A stretch of DNA of 9,150 nucleotides from Bacillota bacterium (GCA_021786135.1 JAJYNV010000244.1:1-9150); one strand, 5' to 3'. Shown: positions 1 to 7,102, counted from the stretch's first letter. Made by a program: numbers and translations. Notes: a model not told the origin generated them from the letters alone.

Positions 1-1284
1 ATCCAGCAGATAACAACGCAGCTTCAGCAGATTACGTCGGAGTCCACCGCCTGGCAGACCATCAATAGTGCTGTCAGTACACTGCAACAGGATTTTCAGA
101 CACTCAGCCAGCTGAGCACGTGGCAAAGTACAGGGGCCTCCTCCTCCCTGACAAGTGTAGCCACAGCGTCGGCAGGGTCAGGAGCGACCACAGGCACCTA
201 TATCGTGCAAGTGAACCAATTAGGTCAGCCCGAAGTGCTGACGAGTTCATCGACGTACGCAAGCCCCACGACAGCCCTCAACCTTGCAGCCCAGACGGAT
301 ACCATCAACGGCGCCAGCATTCAGATCACCTCGAGCGACACCCTGGATAGCATCGCACAGAAGATCAACCAGGCGAATGCCGGCGTGACAGCGGCCGTTG
401 TCGACGCCAACGGGACCTATCAGCTCTCGCTATCCACCACCGCGGATGCCAGCATCACCTATTCCGGTACAGATCTCTTCGGTACCACGTCTCAAGGTCT
501 GGCGATGAATGTAGGATCTCCGGTGCAGTCCGCTAAGGCTTGGCAGTACAGTGTCAACGGAGTGACGACGAGTTCCACTTCCAATACAGACACCACAAGC
601 GTCTCCGGCCTCACCCTCAACCTCGTGGGGACAGGAACAACTACGATCGCGGTCAGTTCGTCGTCGTCCGCAGTACAGTCCGCGCTTAAGCAGATCGCCA
701 CCGACTACAATGCGCTGCAGTCAACCATCGCCCAGTACACGGGCAAGGGTGCGGTCCTGGCGGGCAACGCCACCGCCGAGGGAATCATGAGCCAACTCAA
801 CCGGCAGCTCTTCAGCTACGACACCAGCCTGCCGGTCGGTTACCAGACGGTCGCCGATGCTGGACTTACGTTGAAGCTCAACGCCGACAAGACGACCACC
901 CTGACCTTTTCGTCCTCCACCTTCCAGTCCGCGTATGCGAGCAACCCTTCCGCCGTACAGTCTCTGCTCTCAGGTGCGAACGGGGACGGAGGGCTTTCCA
1001 GCACTCTCGGTACAACCCTCAGCTCGCTGAGCGCATCAGGCACCGGCGTGATCGCTTCGATCCTGAACAGCTACCAGCAGCAGATCCAGCAGCTCCAGCA
1101 GAGTGAGCAGTCGGAGCAGGGCCTGGTCACGATGCAGCAGCAGGCGCTGGGAGCCCAGTTCAACCAGGAGATCAACGCATTGCTTTCCCTGATGGGACAG
1201 CAGCAGACGGTGACAGCGCTGGTCAACCAGCTCGACGGACAATCGAGCTCGTCGTCGTCGAGTAGTTCCAGTTCGGGAGGCTGA
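1..1284 (+). CDS. fliD: Flagellar filament cap protein FliD (5'-truncated)
   Basis: FliD (HAP2) forms the cap at the growing filament tip and helps exported flagellin fold. The frame is open from base 1, so the true start lies upstream; 427 residues are visible and a few tens of N-terminal residues are probably missing. The first visible part (IQQITTQLQQITSESTAWQT, then a Leu/Gln heptad-like stretch) matches the N-terminal coiled-coil region of FliD. The middle is Ser/Thr/Gly-rich, as in the exposed FliD domains. The C-terminal part (about residues 345-405) is Gln-rich and helical (SYQQQIQQLQQSEQSEQ), as expected for the second coiled-coil arm. The protein ends in an unusual run of 11 serines and Gly-Gly. 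It is the first visible gene of a plus-strand operon that continues with an acetyltransferase, a glycosyltransferase and a FliT-like chaperone. The family call is by eye but fits composition, architecture and context. Confidence 0.9.
   Translation: MQQITTQLQQITSESTAWQTINSAVSTLQQDFQTLSQLSTWQSTGASSSLTSVATASAGSGATTGTYIVQVNQLGQPEVLTSSSTYASPTTALNLAAQTDTINGASIQITSSDTLDSIAQKINQANAGVTAAVVDANGTYQLSLSTTADASITYSGTDLFGTTSQGLAMNVGSPVQSAKAWQYSVNGVTTSSTSNTDTTSVSGLTLNLVGTGTTTIAVSSSSSAVQSALKQIATDYNALQSTIAQYTGKGAVLAGNATAEGIMSQLNRQLFSYDTSLPVGYQTVADAGLTLKLNADKTTTLTFSSSTFQSAYASNPSAVQSLLSGANGDGGLSSTLGTTLSSLSASGTGVIASILNSYQQQIQQLQQSEQSEQGLVTMQQQALGAQFNQEINALLSLMGQQQTVTALVNQLDGQSSSSSSSSSSSGG
1243..1275 (+). repeat. 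Poly-serine tract at the FliD C-terminus
   Basis: Eleven consecutive serine codons precede Gly-Gly and the TGA stop of fliD. Four codons form a perfect TCG run (1249-1260); the others are mixed TCG, AGC, AGT and TCC. Mixed codons suggest the serine run is kept at protein level rather than being only a slippage product, although the TCG core could slip. The next gene's Shine-Dalgarno site (GGGAGG, 1275-1280) lies inside the following Gly codons. Confidence 0.85.
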
Positions 1285-1292
1285 TCCATCGC

Positions 1293-1823
1293 TTGAGCGC
1301 TTACACGGTGCGCACAGCCACGCCGGCCGACGCTTCAGGATTCGTGGCGCTCGTCAACAGAGTCGCCGACCATGACCAAACGCTCGGCATCGACCGTTTC
1401 CCTTTTACACCTGAGCAGGAGGCCCAATTACTCGCCAGCGCCGACCCGTCCATCTACCTCTCGCTTGTTGCAGTGGCAGAGGCCGGACACGTGATCGGCG
1501 TGCTCGCTGCGTCGCGCGGGAGCGATTCAAAGCTGGTCCATGTCTCGTCGCTCGCGATCGCTGTCGATGAGCACGCGCGGGGCACGGGGGTGGGCAGCGC
1601 TCTCCTGGATGCCTTCTTTGTCTGGGCACGGGCAGTCCAGGTCCGCAAGGCAACACTCTCCGTGCTTGCGAACAATGCTCCCGCCATCCGCCTCTTCCTC
1701 AGGCACGGCTTCCTTCCGGAGGCGACCCGTCGTGGCCAGCTGCGGATCGGCGACGATCTTAGGGACGAACTCCTGATGGCGCGGTGGCTGCCCGATGGGG
1801 AGGTGGCACGTCATGCCCCGTAA
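1293..1823 (+). CDS. GNAT-family N-acetyltransferase
   Basis: This is a 176-residue single-domain GNAT enzyme, predicted to move an acetyl group from acetyl-CoA to an amine. The N-terminus (YTVRTATPADA) is the usual first strand and helix. Strand 4 (VSSLAIAV, about 84-91) leads into the acetyl-CoA pyrophosphate-binding loop RGTGVGSAL (96-104), the Q/R-x-x-G-x-G/A signature. The later ANNAPAIRLFLRHGF (126-140) is typical motif B. The TTG start is chosen because the frame is closed by TAG at 1263, no better start lies upstream, and GGGAGG sits 12 nt before it. The gene starts 8 nt after fliD and overlaps the glycosyltransferase by 11 nt, so it is probably cotranscribed. By position it may acetylate a sugar precursor or an axial flagellar protein. 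That is inference; GNAT sequences alone do not reveal the substrate, and a RimI-like role remains possible. Confidence 0.85.
   Translation: MSAYTVRTATPADASGFVALVNRVADHDQTLGIDRFPFTPEQEAQLLASADPSIYLSLVAVAEAGHVIGVLAASRGSDSKLVHVSSLAIAVDEHARGTGVGSALLDAFFVWARAVQVRKATLSVLANNAPAIRLFLRHGFLPEATRRGQLRIGDDLRDELLMARWLPDGEVARHAP
1799..1804 (+). promoter_or_regulatory. Shine-Dalgarno site setting the glycosyltransferase start
   Basis: GGAGGT lies 8 nt before the ATG at 1813. It sits downstream of the earlier in-frame ATG at 1795, which has no comparable site before it. The shorter start at 1813 is therefore preferred, removing six residues. Confidence 0.75.
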
Positions 1824-3456
1824 GGCAACCCACGGGCACCGGCGCCCACATGTCGCAGCAGATGCGAGGAAGGACCTCCTGGTCTCCGTTTGCATGATCG
1901 CCAAGGATGAGGAGCGTTTCCTCGCGCAGGCCCTAAAGTCCGTGCAGGATCTAGCGGATGAGATTGTCATCGTCGACACAGGCTCCACTGACCGTACGGT
2001 AGAAATCGCCCGATCCTTCGGGGCGAGGGTATATGAGATACCGTGGCCGAACGACTTCTCCGCCGCGCGCAACCATAGCCTTGAGAAGGCGCGTGGACGT
2101 TGGATCATCGTCCTCGACGCCGATGAGGAGTTCCCTCCGGATCAGCCGGCCGCCATCCGGCGTATGCTCGAGGCGGCACCGCGAGACATCGCCGCCTTCC
2201 AGATCGCCCAGGCGAACGTATCCAGCATATCGGACCACCGTCTGATCGATTCGGGCAAGACGGTGCGCATTTTCCGCAACAAGCCTCAACACCGTTATGT
2301 GAGTCCGATCCACGAACAGATTGTCCCCAGCCTCAATGGCGGCAAGGTAGGTAATACACCGTTTTTCGTCTGGCATTACGGATTTCTTGCGGACGTGGTG
2401 CTGAGCAAGCAGAAGATCGAACGCAACCGTTCCATGCTGCTCAAGTATCTTGACGAACTGGCGCCCGGCGAAATCTTCCGCAACTACATCCTGATGCAGC
2501 TCGGTCGGGAGAGCCAGAGGCTGTCTCGACCGGAAGAGGCCGTGCAATACTACAGCCAAGCCGTTCAGGGTATGCTGGCGTGCCCTGACAATCACCCGTT
2601 CTTCGTTGCCCTGGGCGCATATCACATGGAGAATCTCGAAAGTCTCGGCCGCCACCAGGAAGTCAAGGAATTCGCTCCGAAGATGCTGGAACGCTTCCCG
2701 TGGAGCGCCGACCTCTGGTTTCTGCTCGGCGTAGCCGAACTGAATCTCGGCGAGCACGCCATGGGCGTCACCCACCTGCTATGGTCTACGACCGTCGGAG
2801 ACGTCCGACGCGCGGAGCAGGAGTTCTATTCGCCCAGCCGCTCAGTGGCGGCCTGGGGCAACGCCGCCAAGGCGTTGCTGGCGCTCGGTGCGCCAGAGGC
2901 CGCGCTTGCCGTTTGCATGACGGCTCTCAAAGAGCCCCCCGAGGAACCACAACTCGCGCTCTTCGCGCTGGATCTCGTGGCAGCGCGGGCGGACCTGAGG
3001 GCCTTCTTCGCCCAAAGAGCCAGTGACTCGGCACTCGGCCAGATATTGAAGAGCGCGTTCCTCCGCTCCGACGATGCATTGCTGGAGGGCATCACCCAGG
3101 AAGTCCTGGGCGCAAGGCCTGGCGATGCGACGGCCAACTTCTGGCTAGGCTCCATGCTGCTCCGCAAGGGGGATTATCAGTCGGCCCGCGCCTGGCTCGA
3201 ACGCGTGCCCGGCGGTGGAGAAGTCGGCGGCTTTGCGGGCCTCGGAGTCATCGCGGCATGCGCCGCGCTGGATGACAGGGAACTTCTCCACACGTGGCTG
3301 GATTCCGCACCCAACGACTTGTACCATACCTTGCAACGCGAGATCGCCGGTATAGCTGTCAGCAATCCGCCTAAAGGGTATGCGGCATACCGCGACGGGC
3401 TACGCGCCCTGTTGCAGCAGTGGCACGTCGATCTCCCAGAGGCACCGGTGCCGTGA
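1813..3456 (+). CDS. Family-2 glycosyltransferase with C-terminal TPR-like helical repeats
   Basis: A 547-residue cytoplasmic protein with no signal peptide or membrane segment. Residues about 22-115 are a GT-A fold glycosyltransferase family 2 domain: VSVCMIAKDEERFL, then VDTGSTDRT (54-62) for nucleotide-sugar binding, then the metal-binding DxD-type motif LDADEEF (101-107). IHEQI (166-170) and WHYGF (187-191) are typical later motifs of this GT2 subgroup. From about residue 220 the protein is helical with TPR-like repeats (for example GRESQRLSRPEEAVQYYSQA and the stretch near 300-320), often used to hold a protein acceptor. GT2-TPR proteins of this kind are commonly found near flagellin genes and linked to flagellin O-glycosylation. 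Here it lies between fliD and a FliT-like gene, so flagellin or FliD are plausible acceptors; this is inference. It overlaps the GNAT gene by 11 nt and the next gene by 4 nt. It is the only complete gene in the window with an ATG start. Confidence 0.88.
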   Translation: MPRKATHGHRRPHVAADARKDLLVSVCMIAKDEERFLAQALKSVQDLADEIVIVDTGSTDRTVEIARSFGARVYEIPWPNDFSAARNHSLEKARGRWIIVLDADEEFPPDQPAAIRRMLEAAPRDIAAFQIAQANVSSISDHRLIDSGKTVRIFRNKPQHRYVSPIHEQIVPSLNGGKVGNTPFFVWHYGFLADVVLSKQKIERNRSMLLKYLDELAPGEIFRNYILMQLGRESQRLSRPEEAVQYYSQAVQGMLACPDNHPFFVALGAYHMENLESLGRHQEVKEFAPKMLERFPWSADLWFLLGVAELNLGEHAMGVTHLLWSTTVGDVRRAEQEFYSPSRSVAAWGNAAKALLALGAPEAALAVCMTALKEPPEEPQLALFALDLVAARADLRAFFAQRASDSALGQILKSAFLRSDDALLEGITQEVLGARPGDATANFWLGSMLLRKGDYQSARAWLERVPGGGEVGGFAGLGVIAACAALDDRELLHTWLDSAPNDLYHTLQREIAGIAVSNPPKGYAAYRDGLRALLQQWHVDLPEAPVP

Positions 3457-3779
3457 CGAGCCAAGACTGTGCCCACGCCGCGGACAGGCTGCTCAGTGCC
3501 CTTCGCGCCCAGGAAAACGCGCTGGTGGAGTCCGACTGGCAGGCGTTCTTTTCGGCGCATGCGGACGTCAGGCAGGTGCTCTCCATGATCGAGCTGCCGA
3601 GCCATCTGCTCGATGAGGCGGAAAGAGCTCAGATCAGGTCCGTGCTCGACTCCTGTGAAGCCACGTTGGCGACCAGTGTGGCAACGCTGCGTCATCGCGT
3701 GGAACTGCACGCCCGTTCCTTGCACCACGCAAAGACAGGTACGGCTACGTCTGGGCGCATCATCAACCGCAAGGGATGA
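3453..3779 (+). CDS. Small helical protein, candidate FliT-like flagellar export chaperone
   Basis: A 108-residue soluble protein, apparently all helical. The N-terminal part (about 5-40, including RLLSALRAQENALVESDWQAF) resembles the start of FliT/FlgN-type chaperones: a helix with Leu heptads and an acidic-aromatic pattern. A second long helix follows (about 55-95). FliT binds the C-terminal region of FliD and keeps it competent for export. Length, charge and position at the end of the fliD operon fit this role, but no signature residue proves it. The GTG at 3453 is preferred over the in-frame GTG at 3420: it gives a GTGA overlap with the glycosyltransferase stop (translational coupling) and has AGAGG 10 nt upstream. 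The stop codon is buried in a perfect inverted repeat. It could instead be an unrelated small protein or a divergent FlgN homologue. Confidence 0.6.
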   Translation: MTSQDCAHAADRLLSALRAQENALVESDWQAFFSAHADVRQVLSMIELPSHLLDEAERAQIRSVLDSCEATLATSVATLRHRVELHARSLHHAKTGTATSGRIINRKG

Positions 3780-3787
3780 TGCGCCCA
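3752..3787. terminator. Perfect 13-bp inverted repeat between converging operons (candidate bidirectional terminator)
   Basis: TGGGCGCATCATC (3752-3764) pairs exactly with GATGATGCGCCCA (3775-3787) across a 10-nt loop; 8 of the 13 pairs are G-C. It overlaps the TGA stop (3777-3779) of the fliT-like gene and lies 47 nt past the flgL stop. Neither strand has a T-run after the stem, so a classic intrinsic terminator is not satisfied. The position between convergent genes suggests it blocks read-through or protects 3' ends. Confidence 0.55.
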
Positions 3788-3833
3788 ACATAGAGCGTGC
3801 GGACTGAACCTTGGAGTCAAGAAATCCACTGCT

Positions 3834-4892
3834 TCAAGTCAGGTAGCTGGCAAGCGTCGGCATCTTCATCTGGGCACCGGCGGCGACCGCCGCCTGATAG
3901 GCTGTCTGTTGCGCCGTCAGTTGCGTAATGATGCTAGCCATGTCGACGTTGTCGACCGACCCCAGTTGCGTCTGAAGCGTCTGCCCCGTCGTCTGGAGAT
4001 GTGAAATAGCGGCAGTCACGCGCTGCATGTTGGCACCCAATTCTGCCTGTACGCTCGACAGCGTCTGCCCCTGACTCTGCAACGCGCCCAGGTCGGCCTC
4101 CACGGCAGCGGTGTTACCGCTGGCAAGATCCTGCTGCAGATAGCCGAGCACGCTGACCAGCGAAGTGGAAAAAGCCACCGTCGTCGTCTGGGACGACGTG
4201 GGGCCCGTTGCGGGCGTGAGCACGCCGCTGCCGGGCGGCGTCTGCTGCAACGCCTGGGACTGGAGGGCGCTGGCCCTCGCCTGCAACCACGACGGCAAGG
4301 CGCCATAGGAGGTGCCTACGGCATACTGCGTACCGGCCAGGACCGATGTCGCATTCACCGACGTCGGGATCAGCACTCCACCGCCCACCTCAAGCGCCTG
4401 GGAGCTGAAGCTGCCTCCGGTCTGTTCCGAACTCAAGGTGTAGCTGCCGCCTGAACTGCTCACCGGCTGCTGCTGCTGCGTACCTGAGAAGACATACTGT
4501 CCCGCGTACTGGGAATTGAACAGTGAGACAACGTCGTTCTGGATCGCCTGCGCCTGCTGGCTCATGTCTTGAAGGTTCTGGCTTGTGACCGAAGCGGAGT
4601 TCGCTTGTGACGCCAGCGACGAGGCTGACCCGACATCGCTCTGCAACTGGCTCAGCGCCTGGTCGGCCGTCTGCATCTGGCTCTGCGCTGTACTGGCGTT
4701 GCTCTGCCAGGACTGCACCTGCTGCTGCGCCGCCTGCAGCTGAAGGACGATGGCCGTCCCCGCCGGGTTGTCCGAAGGCTGGGAGATGGAGAGGCCTGAA
4801 CTCGCCTCCTGCTGCGTGCGCACGTAGGCACTCTGCGCCTGGTCAATATTCTGGGTCATGCTCTGATACATCATCTGGTCGGAAATGCGCAC
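3834..4892 (-). CDS. flgL: Flagellar hook-filament junction protein FlgL (HAP3)
   Basis: FlgL sits between FlgK and the first flagellin subunits, outside the cell. The 352-residue product begins MRISDQMMYQSM and continues with SSGLSISQPSDNPAGTAIVL (31-50), the conserved flagellin/FlgL N-terminal motif. A long Gln/Ser-rich helix (about 52-110) forms the N-terminal coiled coil. The C-terminal helix ends in ITQLTAQQTAYQAAVAAGAQ, as in flagellin-like D0 domains. The middle is Ser/Thr/Gly-rich. It is somewhat longer than many FlgL proteins (about 300 residues). The start is GTG with AGGAGGG 8 nt upstream. It follows flgK by 58 nt and is the last gene of the minus-strand block. The fliW, csrA and flagellin genes often found after flgL in Bacillota are absent; a convergent operon lies there instead. 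FlgN is its probable chaperone. Confidence 0.93.
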   Translation of the reverse strand: MRISDQMMYQSMTQNIDQAQSAYVRTQQEASSGLSISQPSDNPAGTAIVLQLQAAQQQVQSWQSNASTAQSQMQTADQALSQLQSDVGSASSLASQANSASVTSQNLQDMSQQAQAIQNDVVSLFNSQYAGQYVFSGTQQQQPVSSSGGSYTLSSEQTGGSFSSQALEVGGGVLIPTSVNATSVLAGTQYAVGTSYGALPSWLQARASALQSQALQQTPPGSGVLTPATGPTSSQTTTVAFSTSLVSVLGYLQQDLASGNTAAVEADLGALQSQGQTLSSVQAELGANMQRVTAAISHLQTTGQTLQTQLGSVDNVDMASIITQLTAQQTAYQAAVAAGAQMKMPTLASYLT

Positions 4893-4900
4893 GCTGGTCT

Positions 4901-4907
4901 CCCTCCT
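4901..4907 (-). promoter_or_regulatory. Strong Shine-Dalgarno site of flgL
   Basis: On the minus strand AGGAGGG lies 8 nt before the GTG start of flgL. It supports the GTG at 4892 over the downstream in-frame ATG codons and implies efficient independent initiation despite the 58-nt gap after flgK. Confidence 0.75.
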
Positions 4908-4950
4908 ATCAGAATCCCCCGGGGATGTTACGAACTCTACCGCCCGACTC

Positions 4951-6468
4951 CTATGGCTGGATCGCGCTCAGGAGCGACTGCAGGGAACTGTCCATGGCCT
5001 CCGCCACCTTGGCAGCCGCGGTGTACATGGACTGGGCCTCTACGAGGTTCGTCATCTGTTCGTTGATGGACACGCCGGCCGTCTGCTCTCGCTGCGACGT
5101 GATCTGGGTGAGAAGGGACTGTGAGGTGTTCTGGAGGTTCTGCGAGAGGTCGACCGCTGCCCCCATGTCGGAGACGAACGCCGAGTAGGCCTGCGCGGAA
5201 CCGCTTTGGCTCTGTCCCAGATCGGCCATCGCGATGGCATTCGCGTTGGCGCCGACCGTTTCATTTGTCGGTGTCGCGGTCGTGATTTGCGTGATGTCGT
5301 TCTGGATGGCGGGATTGACTTCAATGGTAGGGATGTCCGACGCGGTCAACGTGCCCGTGGTGTTCGTCGACGAGACGAAGAACGCAGGCCCGCTGGTCCA
5401 GGACGACGGAGTGGTGCTCCCGCTTGTGTAGACAGGATAGACGCCCTGCATCTGAACTCCATTGATGGCATTCGCAAGACCCAGCACGGCCGAGTTGAAC
5501 TCGCTCATCAGACTCGTGCCGGAGGTGGGCGTCGGATTCAGGTCCTGGTTCACCAACTGGTATGCGGCACCAATCGATCCGCCTGTCGGAGCGAGACTCG
5601 GCGGAGGCGTCGCAGCTCCTGTCAAAGCGTCCGTGGCCGTCAAGGAGAACTGTGGCCCCGAGCTTGCGGGAGTCAGGCTGATGGAGCCGTACTGTCCACC
5701 ACTCACCAAAGTCACGGTGCCGCCACCGCTCGCCGGCACCGTGACCGTCACCTGCGAAGTGACATTGGAACCCACAGTCGTCGTTTGCGTAGAGAAGCCG
5801 ATGTTGACCAGCTTCGACAGACTGTCGAGAAGGTTGTCGCGCTGGTCCAGCAGGTCGTTCGGCTGCTGACCGATAGCCTGCGCTTGGGCAATGGTCGTGT
5901 TGAGGTTCGCGAGCTGCTGGAGATCCGAGTTCGCCGTCTGCACATCCTGGGACGCCTGGCTCTGCGCCTGCTGGCCCACGTTCTGCAGACCCTGGTAGAT
6001 CTGCTGGATCTGGGCCGCCAATGCCTCGCCATCTTGCTGCACCACCGTACGTGCGGCAGAGCTTTGCGGGTTCTGCGACAGAGTCTGGTAGTCCGAGAAG
6101 AACGTGTTGATCGTGGACGACAGGCCGCTGGATCCAGGCTCGTTCAGCACGCTTTGCAGGGCCTGCAGATAGTTGGAGCGTGTCGAATAGTAGCTTTCGC
6201 TGCTCTGCGTCGTGCGAAAGAGCCCGTCGAGATAATTCGCTCGCACGCGGTTCACCGACTGCACTTCGACGCCGGTGCCGAGCTGCGGAGTGTAAAGGCC
6301 CCCCATGTCGGGTTGGGCATACGGCGGCGTCGCCACGAGGCTGGCCACCTGCTGGGAGTAGCCGGGCGTGGCGTCGTTGGCGATGTTCTGGCCAGCGACA
6401 TCCATGAGCGTCTGTGCGGCGCTCAGTGCGGTATTCGCGATGTCGAGGCCGAAAAACGCCGATGGCAC
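4951..6468 (-). CDS. flgK: Flagellar hook-associated protein FlgK (HAP1)
   Basis: FlgK caps the finished hook and joins it to FlgL and the filament. The 505-residue length is normal for the family. Residues 1-40 carry the rod/hook/FlgK N-terminal motif: FFGLDIANTALSAAQTLMDV followed by NIANDATPGYSQQ, with the conserved N-I-A-N and TPGYS core. Residues about 60-200 form the helical D1 region, 210-400 a Ser/Thr/Gly-rich surface region with low sequence constraint, and the last 65 residues the C-terminal helix (NEQMTNLVEAQSMYTAAAKV) that packs against the N-terminal one. The start is GTG with AAGGGGG about 7 nt upstream. It lies 27 nt after flgN, with a small hairpin in between, and is followed by flgL. 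FlgN is its expected export chaperone. Confidence 0.95.
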   Translation of the reverse strand: MPSAFFGLDIANTALSAAQTLMDVAGQNIANDATPGYSQQVASLVATPPYAQPDMGGLYTPQLGTGVEVQSVNRVRANYLDGLFRTTQSSESYYSTRSNYLQALQSVLNEPGSSGLSSTINTFFSDYQTLSQNPQSSAARTVVQQDGEALAAQIQQIYQGLQNVGQQAQSQASQDVQTANSDLQQLANLNTTIAQAQAIGQQPNDLLDQRDNLLDSLSKLVNIGFSTQTTTVGSNVTSQVTVTVPASGGGTVTLVSGGQYGSISLTPASSGPQFSLTATDALTGAATPPPSLAPTGGSIGAAYQLVNQDLNPTPTSGTSLMSEFNSAVLGLANAINGVQMQGVYPVYTSGSTTPSSWTSGPAFFVSSTNTTGTLTASDIPTIEVNPAIQNDITQITTATPTNETVGANANAIAMADLGQSQSGSAQAYSAFVSDMGAAVDLSQNLQNTSQSLLTQITSQREQTAGVSINEQMTNLVEAQSMYTAAAKVAEAMDSSLQSLLSAIQP

Positions 6469-6483
6469 CTCGGTTCCCCCTTT

Positions 6484-6498
6484 TGACCGCGGCGGTCA
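6484..6498 (-). promoter_or_regulatory. Hairpin over the flgN stop codon, upstream of the flgK ribosome binding site
   Basis: TGACCGC and GCGGTCA form a perfect 7-nt inverted repeat around one G, folding as a 6-bp stem with a 3-nt loop. On the minus strand one arm contains the flgN TGA (6498-6496), and the flgK Shine-Dalgarno (AAGGGGG) follows directly. A ribosome ending flgN would melt it, so it could couple flgK translation to flgN. Folding and role are inferred. Confidence 0.4.
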
Positions 6499-6828
6499 GG
6501 CGAGCCTGTTGACGGCGCTGCCTTCGCCGACGATCGCCTTGATCGTCACCTGGATGAGTGCGAGCTGCTCACGCAGAAGAATTCCGTTCTGCGTATTGCG
6601 CCGAAGCGCGTCGGCCGCCGTGCGTTCAAGCTCCTCGGCCAGTTCTCGCGGCGCCGACTCTGGCAGCCTTAGATCCGCCGCGCGCCTGAGTAGCTCCTCC
6701 TGCTGGGGTACGAACTGCGACAAGGCTTCCGTGTCCCCGCCCACGATGGCATCCCTGATCTGGTCAAGCAGCGCTGAAAGCTCCTTGTAGAGCCCGATCG
6801 CACCCTGCAGGTCTCCGTCGCCCGTCAA
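6496..6828 (-). CDS. flgN: FlgN-like export chaperone for FlgK and FlgL
   Basis: A 110-residue, mostly helical acidic protein with no membrane segment. FlgN is a cytoplasmic chaperone that holds FlgK and FlgL and delivers them to the type III export apparatus. The pattern fits: an N-terminal helix (GAIGLYKELSALLDQIRDAI, about 9-28), a QQEELLRRAADL helix (about 42-53), a long third helix (about 60-80), and a C-terminal helix containing LREQLALIQ before a small tail. FlgN sequences diverge widely, so position carries much of the weight: it lies between flgM and its client flgK. The TTG start overlaps the flgM stop as TTGA, with AGGGAG about 7 nt upstream, indicating translational coupling to flgM. 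Confidence 0.85.
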   Translation of the reverse strand: MTGDGDLQGAIGLYKELSALLDQIRDAIVGGDTEALSQFVPQQEELLRRAADLRLPESAPRELAEELERTAADALRRNTQNGILLREQLALIQVTIKAIVGEGSAVNRLA

Positions 6829-7088
6829 CGCACGACTCCCTGGCTGACGAGCGAGGTCGCGATCTTGTCGGAGTTCACCGAGAGGCCCTTCTGCACCTCG
6901 GCCTTCAGCTTCTCAACGCGGGCTGCCTGATCCGGAGCGGCAGCGAATCGTGCCGCCTGCGAGATCTCCACCTGGTCGGGCGGCGTTGGCGGCTGCACGT
7001 TCTGACGCTGCAGCTCGGCCTCCCGCGCCGCCTGTCCCTGCCGGACCTGCGGTACCTCAGGGATGCCAGACACCTCGTCCACCTTCAC
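6825..7088 (-). CDS. flgM: Negative regulator of flagellin synthesis FlgM (anti-sigma-28)
   Basis: FlgM binds the flagellar sigma factor (sigma-28/SigD/FliA) and blocks late gene expression until hook completion; it is then removed, by export in well-studied systems. The 87-residue product has a polar, disordered N-terminal half (Pro/Gln-rich to about 37), then DQVEISQAARFAAA (38-51) and RVEKLKAEVQKGLSVNSDKI (57-76), with a final IATSLVSQG. This matches the conserved FlgM sigma-binding C-terminal helices. The GTG at 7088 is chosen over the in-frame GTG at 7097 because the perfect Shine-Dalgarno AGGAGG (7102-7097) overlaps the earlier codon and lies 8 nt before the later one. It follows the long gap after fliF and is the first gene of the flgMNKL set. 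No sigma factor gene is in the window. Confidence 0.9.
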   Translation of the reverse strand: MKVDEVSGIPEVPQVRQGQAAREAELQRQNVQPPTPPDQVEISQAARFAAAPDQAARVEKLKAEVQKGLSVNSDKIATSLVSQGVVR

Positions 7089-7096
7089 CTGACCCA

Positions 7097-7102
7097 CCTC
7101 CT
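7097..7102 (-). promoter_or_regulatory. Shine-Dalgarno site setting the flgM start
   Basis: On the minus strand AGGAGG (continuing TG) ends 8 nt before GTG 7088. The upstream in-frame GTG at 7097 lies inside this site and so cannot be served by it. This shortens FlgM by three residues. Confidence 0.8.

Noticed and set aside
1951..2775. Minus-strand open frame (274 codons) antisense to the glycosyltransferase.
   Set aside because: The opposite strand has clear GT2 motifs; the antisense product shows no family pattern and no good ribosome binding site was apparent.
3420..3452. Longer N-terminus for the FliT-like protein, from GTG 3420.
   Set aside because: The extra residues (MARRSPRGTGA) are an Arg-rich reading of the glycosyltransferase 3' end; GTG 3453 gives a clean 4-nt overlap with a suitably spaced AGAGG.
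4914..4926. CCCCGGGG palindrome in the flgK-flgL spacer as a terminator.
   Set aside because: The arms leave no room for a stable loop, there is no T-run, and flgL follows in the same operon.
4607..5188. Plus-strand open frame spanning the flgL-flgK junction.
   Set aside because: It runs antisense across two well-supported genes and their spacer, with a composition expected from reversed Gln/Ser codons.
5206..6486. Long plus-strand open frame (426 codons) antisense to flgK.
   Set aside because: Its product is Arg/His-rich low-complexity sequence typical of the reverse frame of a GC-rich gene, and flgK is clearly the real gene here.
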